A stretch of DNA of 64,000 bases from CAVQMB01 sp963713445 (GTDB taxonomy: Bacteria > Pseudomonadota > Gammaproteobacteria > Competibacterales > Competibacteraceae). Shown one piece after another: positions 17,925 through 27,133 of the stretch. The position numbers and the translations under genes were made by a program. The notes beneath the pieces are model-generated. The model did no database searches and was not told where the DNA came from. It saw only the letters and a program-made list of their open reading frames with translations. The first letter of the stretch is position 1. Every line of letters begins with the position of its first letter. The stretch covers positions 62,001 to 126,000 of the forward strand of contig CAVQMB010000024.1 of NCBI GenBank assembly GCA_963713445.1. The letters are read 5' to 3'.

Positions 17925-18320
17925 TTACTGCTGCGGCACCTTGGGTACATCAGACGGTGCCTTCGCAGGCTGGGCTGGTGCAGCAGGTGTCGTCGGTTTC
18001 GCAGGCGCTGCACTCTTCTGCTCTTTAGGCGCGGTCTGCTGTGGGACCGGCGCAGAAGCACCGCCCTGAATTACGCTAGCCGGCCCTTGCGACTGCGTAG
18101 CAAAATAACCCAACACCATGCTGGTAATGAAAAAACCTGCAGCGAGGGCACCGGTGGTCCGGCTCATAAATGATGCCGAACCACGCGCCCCGAAAACGGT
18201 CGCCGAGGCACCCCCACCGAAACCGCTACCTGCATCCGCGCCCTTGCCCTGTTGGATCAGGATGAGCCCAATCAGCGCGAGCGCGATAAGAATATGCAAC
18301 ACCAAAAATATTGTATGCAT
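17925..18320 (-). CDS. secG: Preprotein translocase subunit SecG
   Basis: 131 aa. Two helices (about residues 4-22 and 54-73) flank the conserved GKGADAGSGFGGGASATVFGARGS loop. SecG assists SecYE-mediated export in the inner membrane. The C-terminal 50 residues are a Pro/Ala/Lys-rich low-complexity tail, common in this family. Four bases after tpiA; tRNA-Leu follows 10 bases downstream. Confidence 0.95.
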   Translation of the reverse strand: MHTIFLVLHILIALALIGLILIQQGKGADAGSGFGGGASATVFGARGSASFMSRTTGALAAGFFITSMVLGYFATQSQGPASVIQGGASAPVPQQTAPKEQKSAAPAKPTTPAAPAQPAKAPSDVPKVPQQ

Positions 18321-18323
18321 GAA

Positions 18324-19109
18324 TTAAACGCTATGGCCGGCGGCCTGTGCAATAGCCAGAAATTCCGCCGCATTCAGCGACGCCCCACCGATCAGGCCGC
18401 CGTCGATATCCGGCATGGCAAAGAGCGCCGCCGCGTTTGCGGCTTTGACGCTGCCTCCATACAGAAGGCGTATCGAGCGCGCTATTCTAACATCATGTTC
18501 TGCAATCATGCTACGAATGAATGCGTGAACTGATTGGACCTGCTCAGGGTTGGCGCTGCGGCCGGTGCCAATGGCCCACACCGGCTCGTAGGCAACGACA
18601 GCGCCGTCCAATCCCTCGACGCCTGTCGCTTCCAAGACCACAGCTAGCTGCCTGGCAATGACCTCTTCGGTCAGCGACTGTTGCCGCTCCGCCAGTGACT
18701 CCCCAACACACAGAATAGGCCGCAGCCCGGCTGCCCGCGCGGCGACAAACTTGCCCGCCACCACAGCATCGCTCTCACCGTACAACGCGCGTCGTTCGGA
18801 ATGCCCGACCAGCACATAGCGACAATCGAAATCGGCCAACATGGCGCCGGCCACTTCTCCGGTATAGGCGCCCTCCGCATGCTCCGATAAATTCTGCCCA
18901 CCCCAGGCGACGGCGCTGCCAGCCAGTCGCGCCGCTGCCTCGGGCAGGTATACGTAGGGCGGCAACACCACCAGTTCAACGCCGCTCAGCGTGGCGGCAC
19001 CGGCCCGCACATCATCCAGCAGCGCGCAGGCTCCGTTCAGCGTGCCATTCATCTTCCAGTTGCCAGCGACTAGAGGCTGTCTCAAGGGCGTCTCCTCCGC
19101 GTTGCTCAT
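18324..19109 (-). CDS. tpiA: Triosephosphate isomerase
   Basis: 261 aa TIM barrel interconverting dihydroxyacetone phosphate and glyceraldehyde 3-phosphate. Visible: GNWKMNG (catalytic Lys), VGHSERR (catalytic His), VAYEPVWAIGTG (catalytic Glu and loop 6) and YGGSV phosphate-binding region. ATG overlaps the glmM stop (ATGA), implying co-translation. Confidence 0.97.
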   Translation of the reverse strand: MSNAEETPLRQPLVAGNWKMNGTLNGACALLDDVRAGAATLSGVELVVLPPYVYLPEAAARLAGSAVAWGGQNLSEHAEGAYTGEVAGAMLADFDCRYVLVGHSERRALYGESDAVVAGKFVAARAAGLRPILCVGESLAERQQSLTEEVIARQLAVVLEATGVEGLDGAVVAYEPVWAIGTGRSANPEQVQSVHAFIRSMIAEHDVRIARSIRLLYGGSVKAANAAALFAMPDIDGGLIGGASLNAAEFLAIAQAAGHSV

Positions 19110-20449
19110 GCCGCTACCGCCTGAGCAACGATCGACGCCAGGTCTTCGGCCAGAGTAGTTACCAGGGCTGCATCATAACCCTCCACCATCACCCGGATCA
19201 CCGGCTCGGTTCCTGAGGGTCGCAGCAAAACCCGTCCCTGCGTTCCGAGTTGCCCCCGGATCTCGCGCAACGCCGTTTGAACCAGAACCGACTGGGCCAG
19301 ATCGACATTGCGGGCAAACGGGACGTTCACCATATGCTGAGGATACTTCCGCATGCCCGTGCGCAGATCAGCCAGGCTACGGCCACTCTGGCTGACGGCA
19401 GTCAGCACCTGCAGGGCCGCGATAACACCGTCACCTGTGGTGGTTTTATCAAGACAGATCAGATGGCCGCAGCTTTCCCCGCCCAGCAGCAAGCCGTCGG
19501 CCAACAGTCGCTCGAGAATATAGCGGTCACCGACTTTGACCCGCTGCAACCCGACCCCAAGCTGATCGAGTGCTAACTCCAGTCCCAGGTTACTCATCTG
19601 GGTGCCGACCACCGCTGCATGCCGTTCACCATTATCCAGTCGATGTCGGGTGATGACATACAGAAGTTCATCTCCATCGACCAGCGCACCGTGCTCGTCA
19701 ACCATGATGACACGGTCGCCGTCGCCGTCAAAAGCAATGCCGAGATGGGCACGCTGCGCGACGACAGCAGCGGCCAGCGCCGCCGGCTGGGTGGAACCGC
19801 AATCAAGATTGATGTTGAATCCGTCCGGCTTCACGCCCAGCGGAATCACGTCCGCTCCAAGTTCAGCAAAAACATTCGGTGCTATGTGATAGGTCGCGCC
19901 GTTGGCGCAATCCACTACCAGTCGCAAACCGTTTAGCGTCAGCTGACCCGGCACGGTGCTCTTGCAGAATTCGATATAGCGGCCGGCTGCATCCACGATC
20001 CGCTCGGCCTTGCCCAGTTCTGCCGCCGGCACCGTGGCCAACGGTTCAGCCAGCAAGCCTTCGATGCGGCTCTCAAGCGCGTCTTCCAGCTTGCTGCCGG
20101 CGTGGGAAAAGAACTTGAGGCCATTGTCGTAATACGGATTGTGTGAGGCGCTTATGACGATACCAGCGCTCGCGCGCAGCGTACGGGTCAGATAGGCAAT
20201 ACCGGGAGTCGGCATGGGTCCCAGCAGGGCGATATCCAGGCCCGCGGCTGACAATCCAGCCTCCAACGCCGATTCAAACATATAGCCGGATATCCGGGTG
20301 TCCTTGCCGATGAGGACCTTGTTTCGGCCCCGCTGGCGCAGTGCACGACCGGCAGCCCACCCCAGGCGCAGCATGAAGTCAGGTGTGATCGGACTCTCAC
20401 CGACCCGCCCGCGAATGCCATCCGTGCCGAAATAGCGTCGCTGCCCCAT
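19106..20449 (-). CDS. glmM: Phosphoglucosamine mutase
   Basis: 447 aa. Converts glucosamine-6-phosphate to glucosamine-1-phosphate for UDP-GlcNAc synthesis. Start chosen at 20449 (MGQRRYFGTDGIRG). Active-site ISASHNPYYDNGLK contains the phosphoserine; DGDGDR is the metal site; RPSGTEPVIRVMVEG is the phosphate-binding loop. In Escherichia coli folP precedes glmM after ftsH; here no folP is present. Confidence 0.96.
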   Translation of the reverse strand: MGQRRYFGTDGIRGRVGESPITPDFMLRLGWAAGRALRQRGRNKVLIGKDTRISGYMFESALEAGLSAAGLDIALLGPMPTPGIAYLTRTLRASAGIVISASHNPYYDNGLKFFSHAGSKLEDALESRIEGLLAEPLATVPAAELGKAERIVDAAGRYIEFCKSTVPGQLTLNGLRLVVDCANGATYHIAPNVFAELGADVIPLGVKPDGFNINLDCGSTQPAALAAAVVAQRAHLGIAFDGDGDRVIMVDEHGALVDGDELLYVITRHRLDNGERHAAVVGTQMSNLGLELALDQLGVGLQRVKVGDRYILERLLADGLLLGGESCGHLICLDKTTTGDGVIAALQVLTAVSQSGRSLADLRTGMRKYPQHMVNVPFARNVDLAQSVLVQTALREIRGQLGTQGRVLLRPSGTEPVIRVMVEGYDAALVTTLAEDLASIVAQAVAA

Positions 20450-20495
20450 ACTACCCCCAAAAGAAACCGCCCGCACCGGGCTCCAGCGGCAGCGT

Positions 20496-20532
20496 AAAAA
20501 AAAACACCTCCCCCTGCAAGCAGGAGGAAGTG
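20496..20532 (-). terminator. Intrinsic terminator downstream of ftsH
   Basis: Minus strand: 12-bp stem with several G-T pairs (20521-20532 with 20505-20516), 4-base loop, then nine T (20496-20504). It separates ftsH from glmM-tpiA-secG, so the latter need their own promoter or read-through. Confidence 0.88.
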
Positions 20533-20557
20533 TCGCGCTGTTTGCGGTCTAGTGCGT

Positions 20558-22486
20558 TTAATGCTGTTCCGCCGGACCACCGATGGTGCCGCCGTTGCTC
20601 TTGCCCTTGCTCAAATCGACGACCGGCGCTCCGGACGACGGCTTGGGCGGTTCGCTCTGGTCAGCGTTCCAGTCCTTGGGCTCACGCGGCGGACGACCTT
20701 CCATGATGTCGCGAATCTGATCGGAATCGATTGTCTCGTACTTGATCAGCGCCTCGGCCATGGCGTGCAACTTGTCCAGATTGTCATGCAGAATCTGTTC
20801 GGAGCGCTGATAGTTGCGGTTGATGATCGATCGCACCTCCTGATCGATAGCGTGCGCAGTCTCGTCCGAAAGGCTCTTGTGACGCGTCACGGAACGACCC
20901 AGAAAGACCTCGTCGTCATCTTCACCATAGGCCAATGGTCCCATGCGCTCGGACAGGCCCCATTTGGTCACCATACTGCGTGCGATCTGGGTGGCCCGCT
21001 CAATGTCGTTCTGGGCGCCAGTGGTCACCGCGTTGCCGCCAAAAATCATCGCCTCGGAAATACGCCCGCCGAACAGACTGGAAATCTGACTTTCCAGATG
21101 TTCCTTGCTGTAGCTATAGCGATCCTCCTCCGGCAAAAACATCGTCACACCCAACGCCCGGCCGCGCGGAATAATGGTGACCTTGTGCACCGGATCGTGC
21201 GACGGCACCGACAACCCGACAACGGCATGGCCAGCCTCATGGTAAGCGGTGAGCTTTTTCTCGTCGTCCTTCATCACCATGGACTTACGCTCGGCGCCCA
21301 TCATGATCTTGTCCTTGGCCTGTTCAAAATCACCCATATCGACCAGTCGCTTGTTGAGCCGAGCGGCAAACAGCGCCGCCTCATTCACCAGATTGGCCAG
21401 ATCGGCGCCCGAGAAGCCCGGTGTACCACGAGCGATAATCGCCGGCTGGACATCATCCGACAATGGCACCTTGTGCATGTGCACGGTCAGGATCTTCTCG
21501 CGGCCACGCACATCGGGCAGCGGCACCACGACCTGCCGGTCAAAACGCCCCGGGCGCAGCAACGCCGGATCGAGCACGTCAGGCCGGTTGGTAGCCGCTA
21601 TAACGATAATGCCTTCATTACCCTCGAAACCGTCCATCTCCACTAACAACTGGTTCAGGGTCTGCTCACGCTCATCGTGACCGCCACCCAATCCGGCCCC
21701 GCGATGCCGGCCCACCGCATCAATCTCGTCGATGAAGATAATGCACGGCGCGTGCTTCTTGGCTTGCTCGAACATATCGCGCACCCTGGAAGCACCCACG
21801 CCAACGAACATCTCCACGAAATCCGAGCCGGAAATAGTGAAGAACGGGACCTTGGCTTCGCCTGCGATAGCCTTGGCCAACAACGTCTTGCCGGTACCCG
21901 GCGGGCCCACCATCAGCACGCCGCGCGGAATCCGACCGCCCAGTTTCTGGAACTTGCCAGGATCACGCAGAAAATCGACCAACTCGGACACATCGTCTTT
22001 GGCTTCCTCGACGCCAGCGACATCCTCGAAAGTGACCTTGACCTGGTCTTCGCTCATCATGCGAGCCCGGCTCTTGCCGAACGACATCGCCCCGCGGCCA
22101 CCGCCAGCGCCCTGCATTTGGCGCAGGAAGAATACCCAGATACCGATCAGTAGCAGCATGGGGAACCAGCTGATGAAGATCTGCATCAGCAGCGATTCCT
22201 GTTTGGGCGGCTCACCCTTGATCTCGACGCCGTTATTCAACAACTCGCCGATCATGGCACTGTTGTCGGTTTCAGGACTGTACGTCGTAAAGTGCTCGCC
22301 ACTGCTGGTGCGACCCTTGATTTCGCGACCATTGATGTCGACTCGCGCAACCTGGCCCTGTTTAACCTCAGCCAGAAACTGCGAGTACGGCAGCTGCGAT
22401 GCCGATGTGGTCCGGGGGCCAAAGCTGTTGAAGACAGACATCAACACCACAGCAATGACGACCCAGAGGAGAATGTTTTTTACCAT
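20558..22486 (-). CDS. ftsH: ATP-dependent zinc metalloprotease FtsH
   Basis: 642 aa from ATG 22486 (MVKNILLWVVIAVVLMSVF, aligning with the E. coli N-terminus); a GTG six codons upstream is an alternative. Two N-terminal helices flank a periplasmic domain. AAA domain with GPPGTGKT (Walker A) and FIDEIDAVGRHRG (Walker B); FVGVGASRVRDMF is the pore region; YHEAGHAVVG is the zinc site. Membrane-anchored quality-control protease. A terminator follows directly. Confidence 0.96.
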   Translation of the reverse strand: MVKNILLWVVIAVVLMSVFNSFGPRTTSASQLPYSQFLAEVKQGQVARVDINGREIKGRTSSGEHFTTYSPETDNSAMIGELLNNGVEIKGEPPKQESLLMQIFISWFPMLLLIGIWVFFLRQMQGAGGGRGAMSFGKSRARMMSEDQVKVTFEDVAGVEEAKDDVSELVDFLRDPGKFQKLGGRIPRGVLMVGPPGTGKTLLAKAIAGEAKVPFFTISGSDFVEMFVGVGASRVRDMFEQAKKHAPCIIFIDEIDAVGRHRGAGLGGGHDEREQTLNQLLVEMDGFEGNEGIIVIAATNRPDVLDPALLRPGRFDRQVVVPLPDVRGREKILTVHMHKVPLSDDVQPAIIARGTPGFSGADLANLVNEAALFAARLNKRLVDMGDFEQAKDKIMMGAERKSMVMKDDEKKLTAYHEAGHAVVGLSVPSHDPVHKVTIIPRGRALGVTMFLPEEDRYSYSKEHLESQISSLFGGRISEAMIFGGNAVTTGAQNDIERATQIARSMVTKWGLSERMGPLAYGEDDDEVFLGRSVTRHKSLSDETAHAIDQEVRSIINRNYQRSEQILHDNLDKLHAMAEALIKYETIDSDQIRDIMEGRPPREPKDWNADQSEPPKPSSGAPVVDLSKGKSNGGTIGGPAEQH

Positions 22487-22588
22487 ATCATTCAAGGCAA
22501 GCACCTCTAGCGTCCGGCAACCCGAAACGCTCCATTAAGCGACTATTCGGGCACAGTTTATCAGTAAACAAACGCTTAAAATTAGACT

Positions 22589-23260
22589 TTAGCGGGGGGC
22601 ATAGTTCCGAGCCACCAGATAAAGCTCAGAACTGCGGGCACGGGAGGCCCTGGGTTTTCGCACCCGAGTCGAGCCAAAGCTGGCGCGCAAATCGGCGAGC
22701 AGTGCATCGAACCCCTCGCCTTGAAAGACCTTGATCAACACATCCCCTCCCGGACGCAGGCAGCGCTGGGCAAAATCCAGTGCCAGCTCGGCTAAGTACA
22801 TGACACGCGGCTGATCGACAGCCTTCACGCCACTGGTGTTGGGGGCCATATCGGAAATTACAAGGTCCACCGCCCGGCCGGCTAGCCGCGTCATCATTTC
22901 GTCCAGCACTTCCGTTTCCCGAAAGTCACCCTGCAGCAGAGACGCGCCCGGAATCGGTTCCATCGGCAGAACATCGAGCCCGATCACGGTGCCACTGGCG
23001 CCGACCCGCTGACCGCAATACTGGGTCCACCCGCCGGGCGCGGCGCCTAAGTCAACCACGGTCGTGCCCGGGTGCAGAAGCCGCTCTTTGGCGTCGATTT
23101 CGGACAATTTGTACACCGCCCGCGAACGGAAACCCTCCCGCTGGGCCCGGCGCACGTACTCATCATCGAAATGCTCCTTGAGCCAGCGCGCACTGCTGGC
23201 CCGCCGACTACCCGCCACAGCCACTGCGCCCTGCACCGAACGGCCTGTAATCCAACCCAA
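22589..23260 (-). CDS. rlmE: 23S rRNA (uridine-2'-O) methyltransferase
   Basis: 223 aa. Methylates U2552 of 23S rRNA using SAM. VVDLGAAPGGWTQY is the SAM-binding motif; the K-D-K-E tetrad is visible as RSRAVYKL, VISDMAPN, VLIKVFQG and SSELYLVA. The frame opens with TTG at 23260 behind GAGGA; GTG codons 12 and 14 positions later are alternatives closer to the E. coli start. Divergent from yhbY and upstream of ftsH, the standard arrangement. Confidence 0.94.
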   Translation of the reverse strand: MGWITGRSVQGAVAVAGSRRASSARWLKEHFDDEYVRRAQREGFRSRAVYKLSEIDAKERLLHPGTTVVDLGAAPGGWTQYCGQRVGASGTVIGLDVLPMEPIPGASLLQGDFRETEVLDEMMTRLAGRAVDLVISDMAPNTSGVKAVDQPRVMYLAELALDFAQRCLRPGGDVLIKVFQGEGFDALLADLRASFGSTRVRKPRASRARSSELYLVARNYAPR

Positions 23261-23374
23261 TCTTCCTCACCACGTATCCCTCAGGACTTGGTATCATCCG
23301 TACAATTACTGCCGCGGAAGACCGCCGTCACTCCGCGTCACTCTGTTCACACCGCCGTGCATTACGTAATAGCG

Positions 23375-23665
23375 ATGCTCACCAATCGTCAGAAACGTCA
23401 CCTGCAAGCGCTTGCCCATGACCGCAAGCCGGTCATTATCGTGGGCGCCAACGGTCTCAACGAAGCCGTCATGGACGAGATGGAACGCGCGCTCAGCCAT
23501 CATGAGCTGATCAAGATCAGGATCAACGCTGCGGATCGTGAGGCGCGGGCTGCCATGATAACCCAGATCGGCCAAACCCTCGATGCCGACGTGGTCCAGC
23601 GTGTGGGGCACGTTGCCACTTTGTTCCGGCGCAATCGCGAGGCCAGCCGGATTCAACTACCCTAA
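23375..23665 (+). CDS. yhbY: YhbY-family RNA-binding protein (CRM domain)
   Basis: 96 aa. CRM-domain protein associated with pre-50S ribosomes. MLTNRQKRHLQALAH and the GANGLNEAV loop (GxxG-type) are typical. Start at ATG 23375; the longer open frame overlaps the divergent rlmE promoter. Its last nine bases overlap the rlmM end tail-to-tail. Confidence 0.93.
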   Translation: MLTNRQKRHLQALAHDRKPVIIVGANGLNEAVMDEMERALSHHELIKIRINAADREARAAMITQIGQTLDADVVQRVGHVATLFRRNREASRIQLP

Positions 23666-24727
23666 GTTGCCGTCGCGTCGGCGCCGATAAAGATAAGCGG
23701 TGACTTCCTGGCGGTCATGATACAACTGGCGCAGCCGTAGCTCACCGGCAGCGTCTCCCGATCCCTCAACAAGCAGCCGGCGGCATAGCTGGACTTCCTG
23801 ATAGCGCTTTTTCATTGGCAGTTTGAGGTTGAAGACTGCCTGCCGGCAAAGCCCGGCAGCGAACCAGGCCACCATCAGGGCCGCGATCCGGCGCGGTTGT
23901 TCGACCATGTCGCACAACAACCAGTCAACCGGCTGCGATGGCCGGTAGCGAAAACCATCCGCCTGGACATGCTTAACGCGGCCGCTCGCCATGACGCTTT
24001 CCGCCAGCGCCGCATTATCCACCGCGACCACGGTGAGTCCGCGCTGTGCCATCTGCCAACTCCAGCCACCCGGCGCGGCACCGAGATCAACCACCGTCAT
24101 ACCGGGGCGCAAGCGTCGGGCGCACTGCGCCGGTGTCAGCAGTGTCACCAAGGCCTCCTCCAGCTTAAGTGTCGCCCGGCTGGGAGCGGCACGAGACAAC
24201 CTGAGCCGCGTGATGCCATTAGGCCACGGTGAGTTATTGCCAGGTGTCGATAAACCGAGCACCGCGTTGGTCGACGCTGGCAGGAACACATGCAGAATCC
24301 GCAGGCCGGCGGTGCCAGGCCGGTAGCCGTCGGACGCTGTCAGCCGCTGTTCCAGCAACCGCTGCAGCGTGCGCGCCAGTGGCGACAAGGCTTTGCCGGC
24401 GTTGGTGTCCGGATACTCCAGCCGCAGCTCGCTGAACTGCCAGCGCTGAGACCGCACTGCAGCCATCAAAGGCGTTAACCGGTCGCGCGGGTCAAGCGCA
24501 CCGAGCACGATCGGCTGGCCGATCAGCTGCCGGGCAAACACGAGTTCGGAGAAACGCAATGACGCCAGGCTGGCGCAGCCCTCATAGCCTTCGAACAGCA
24601 CCCAGCCGCTGTCCAGTCGACTGCGGCAGTAGCCATGGCAACCCAGGGCGAGCGCCTGGTTCTGGATCTCACTGGCGCATTCCTTCTCGAAGCCGGCCCG
24701 GCAATAAAGCAGCAACCATCCCGCCAT
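23657..24727 (-). CDS. rlmM: 23S rRNA (cytidine-2'-O) methyltransferase
   Basis: 356 aa. Modifies C2498 of 23S rRNA. N-terminal THUMP-like domain (LLYCRAGFEKECASEI), Rossmann methyltransferase with VVDLGAAPGGWSWQM, and VDWLLCDMVEQP with the catalytic Asp. Length matches the family. Convergent with yhbY. Confidence 0.93.
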   Translation of the reverse strand: MAGWLLLYCRAGFEKECASEIQNQALALGCHGYCRSRLDSGWVLFEGYEGCASLASLRFSELVFARQLIGQPIVLGALDPRDRLTPLMAAVRSQRWQFSELRLEYPDTNAGKALSPLARTLQRLLEQRLTASDGYRPGTAGLRILHVFLPASTNAVLGLSTPGNNSPWPNGITRLRLSRAAPSRATLKLEEALVTLLTPAQCARRLRPGMTVVDLGAAPGGWSWQMAQRGLTVVAVDNAALAESVMASGRVKHVQADGFRYRPSQPVDWLLCDMVEQPRRIAALMVAWFAAGLCRQAVFNLKLPMKKRYQEVQLCRRLLVEGSGDAAGELRLRQLYHDRQEVTAYLYRRRRDGNLG

Positions 24728-24733
24728 CGGCAG

Positions 24734-25069
24734 TCAGCAACCAGAGCATGGCGGACCGATCACCGCCACACTGTTCTTGATCACCCAGCGATGATTGCGG
24801 CGTTCGGCGACCGCCCGAATCTCGCTAACCGGATCACCCTCCACCACCAGCAAATCGGCATGGCAGCCCTCGGCAATTCGACCGCGCTCATCCAATCGCA
24901 TCAACCCGGCAGCATTGCCGGTGCTGATGGTCAGAGCATCGATCGGCTTGATACCCACCTCGACCATATATTCGAGCTCGCGCGCGTTCTCACCGTGGTG
25001 ATCCAGCATCCGGCCCTGACCATTGAACACCCGGCCACCCGCGTAAAGTGTCGCCATGACTCTCGTCAT
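24734..25069 (-). pseudogene. Amidohydrolase remnant with a large internal deletion
   Basis: 111 codons. The first about 20 residues (ATLYAGGRVFNGQGRML) match the beginning of imidazolonepropionase-like amidohydrolases, and the rest (HHGENARELEYMVEVG, ISTGNAAGLM, GRIAEGCHADLLVVEGDP) match the last quarter. The metal-binding HxH, Lys and middle His/Asp regions of a normal protein of about 400 aa are absent, though the frame is preserved across the junction. Cannot be an active amidohydrolase. Lies just after the peptide transporter and may once have been part of that operon. Start could also be codon 5 (25057). Confidence 0.75.
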
Positions 25070-25102
25070 CCCTCGTTCAGCAAACCAAATCCGGTACCGT
25101 CG

Positions 25103-26131
25103 CTACCCGACCCGGCCCTCTTCAACTGCGTGACACGCGACCATGGCTCCGTCGGGCTGAGCCAGGCTACGCGGTATCTCACGCCGGCAGCGGTCGCTGG
25201 CCAGCGGGCAGCGCGGGTGGAACGTACAACCCGGCGGCGGATCGATCGGGCTTGGCACCTCGCCGGTAACCGGCACCCGCGGCCGGCCGCTCATCGAAAG
25301 GTCAGGCACCGCATCCAGCAGCATGCGCGTGTACGGATGACGGGGCTGGCCGAACAAGGCTCGGGCCGCCGCCACCTCCACCAACCGCCCCAGATACATC
25401 ACGCCAACCTGATCGGAGACGTGGGCTATGACAGCCAGATCATGCGAAATGAACAGGTACGTCAGGCCCAGTTCCCGCTGCAGGTCCTTCATCAGGTTAA
25501 GCACCTGGGCCTGAACCGATACATCCAGCGCCGAGGTTGGCTCGTCGCAGACGAGGAAGCTTGGCTCGCTGGCGAGTGCCCTCGCGATGGAGATACGCTG
25601 ACGCTGACCGCCGGAGAACTCATGCGGATACTTTTCAGCGTCGGCGGCATTGAGCCCGACCTGCTCCAGCAACCCGACCACACGGTCGAAAATAGCAAGC
25701 TTACCGCGCAGCAGACCAAACGCCTGAATCGGCTCGGACACGATGTCGCCGACCCGCCAACGCGGATTAAGGCTGGCGTAAGGATCCTGAAAGATCATTT
25801 GCAGATGACGCCGCGCCGCTGTCAGGGCGCGCCGGTCACCACTGCCAATATCGAGCCCGCGAAACGTGATACGCCCGCGCGAGGGCCGGTACAGCCCCAC
25901 GACCAACCGTGCCATGGTGGACTTGCCGCAGCCGGATTCGCCCACCAGCGAGAACGTGGTGCCCGGCGCAATCGAGAATTCAATCCCGTCCACCGCCTTC
26001 AGGATTCGCCGTTGACCACGCTCCAGTACGCGGTTGAGCCATGGCGGTGAAACGTCGAAGTAACGGGCCACATCCGTGACTTGCAGCACCGGCTCCGAAG
26101 CCGTCGGCGCCGGCCCTGCCTGTTCAGCCAT
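25103..26131 (-). CDS. Peptide/nickel-type ABC transporter ATPase (DppF/OppF-like)
   Basis: 342 aa. Start at ATG 26131 (MAEQAGPAP), eight bases inside the end of the preceding ATPase gene. Walker A GESGCGKS, Q-loop FQDPYASLNPR, signature FSGGQRQRISIARAL, Walker B FLVCDEPTSALD. C-terminal oligopeptide-type CTFHPRCP motif. Energises import with the neighbouring ATPase and two permeases. Last gene of the operon. Confidence 0.93.
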   Translation of the reverse strand: MAEQAGPAPTASEPVLQVTDVARYFDVSPPWLNRVLERGQRRILKAVDGIEFSIAPGTTFSLVGESGCGKSTMARLVVGLYRPSRGRITFRGLDIGSGDRRALTAARRHLQMIFQDPYASLNPRWRVGDIVSEPIQAFGLLRGKLAIFDRVVGLLEQVGLNAADAEKYPHEFSGGQRQRISIARALASEPSFLVCDEPTSALDVSVQAQVLNLMKDLQRELGLTYLFISHDLAVIAHVSDQVGVMYLGRLVEVAAARALFGQPRHPYTRMLLDAVPDLSMSGRPRVPVTGEVPSPIDPPPGCTFHPRCPLASDRCRREIPRSLAQPDGAMVACHAVEEGRVG

Positions 26132-27125
26132 GACCCACGTTTCCCAGTGGTGCCCCTGCAAGTTCGCGCACTCGCCAGCACGCCGCCTGCGAGCGGCCAG
26201 CCGGGAGCAGATCGGGCCGCTCACGACGGCAGCGCTCGATGGCATAGCGACAGCGCGGATGGAAGGCGCAACCCGCCGGGATCGCATTGAGCCGCGGCAT
26301 CGAGCCGTCGATCTGCTGCAGCCGCTCGCCCTGGTGACCAATCACTGGAATCGCCCCCATCAGGCCCCGGGTATAAGGGTGGTCGGGATGTTTCACCACC
26401 GCCCGTACCGGACCGATTTCAGCCAACCGCCCGGCATACATCACGGCGACCCGGTCGGCAGTCTCGGCGATCACCCCCATGTCATGAGTAATCAGCATAA
26501 CCGCGGCGCCATGCTCTTCGCACAAGCGCTTGAGCAGGCCGATGATCTGAGCCTGGATGGACACATCGAGTGCAGTAGTCGGCTCATCGGCGATTACCAG
26601 ACGCGGATTGGCACTCAGCGCCAGCGCGATCACTACGCGCTGGCGCATGCCACCCGAGAATTGATGCGGATACTGGTCGATACGCCGGTCCGGTGCCGGT
26701 ATGCCGACCTCGGCCAGTAACTCCAGCGCACGGTTGCGCGCCTGGCGGCGGCTCAGCGCGGTGTGGGTGCGGATGGTTTCGATCAACTGCTGGCCGATGC
26801 TGTAGAGCGGATTCAGGCTGGTCAGTGGATCCTGAAAAATCGCACCGATGCGTTTACCCCGGATACGCCGCAACTCAGCGTACGGCAGGTTGTCGATGCG
26901 CTGGCCTTCCAACAGTATGCGACCGTCGGCGATCCGACCGGGCGGCTCCAGCAACCCGATGATGGCGGCACCGGTCAGCGATTTTCCGGCCCCGGACTCA
27001 CCGACCACGCCCAGCACTTCGCCGTCTGCGATGGTAAGCGACACCCCATCGACGGCGGTCAAGACACCACGCCGGGTCGGAAATTCGATGCGCAGATTGT
27101 CGACCTGAAGAATCGGTTGAGTCAC
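26124..27125 (-). CDS. Peptide/nickel-type ABC transporter ATPase (DppD/OppD-like)
   Basis: 333 aa from GTG 27125; TTG at 27128 is an alternative, with GAGG just upstream. Walker A GESGAGKS, FQDPLTSLNPL, FSGGMRQRVVIALAL, VIADEPTTALD and CAFHPRC near the end. Overlaps the downstream ATPase by eight bases and starts nine bases after the permease gene. Confidence 0.93.
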   Translation of the reverse strand: MTQPILQVDNLRIEFPTRRGVLTAVDGVSLTIADGEVLGVVGESGAGKSLTGAAIIGLLEPPGRIADGRILLEGQRIDNLPYAELRRIRGKRIGAIFQDPLTSLNPLYSIGQQLIETIRTHTALSRRQARNRALELLAEVGIPAPDRRIDQYPHQFSGGMRQRVVIALALSANPRLVIADEPTTALDVSIQAQIIGLLKRLCEEHGAAVMLITHDMGVIAETADRVAVMYAGRLAEIGPVRAVVKHPDHPYTRGLMGAIPVIGHQGERLQQIDGSMPRLNAIPAGCAFHPRCRYAIERCRRERPDLLPAGRSQAACWRVRELAGAPLGNVGHG

Positions 27126-27133
27126 CAACCACC

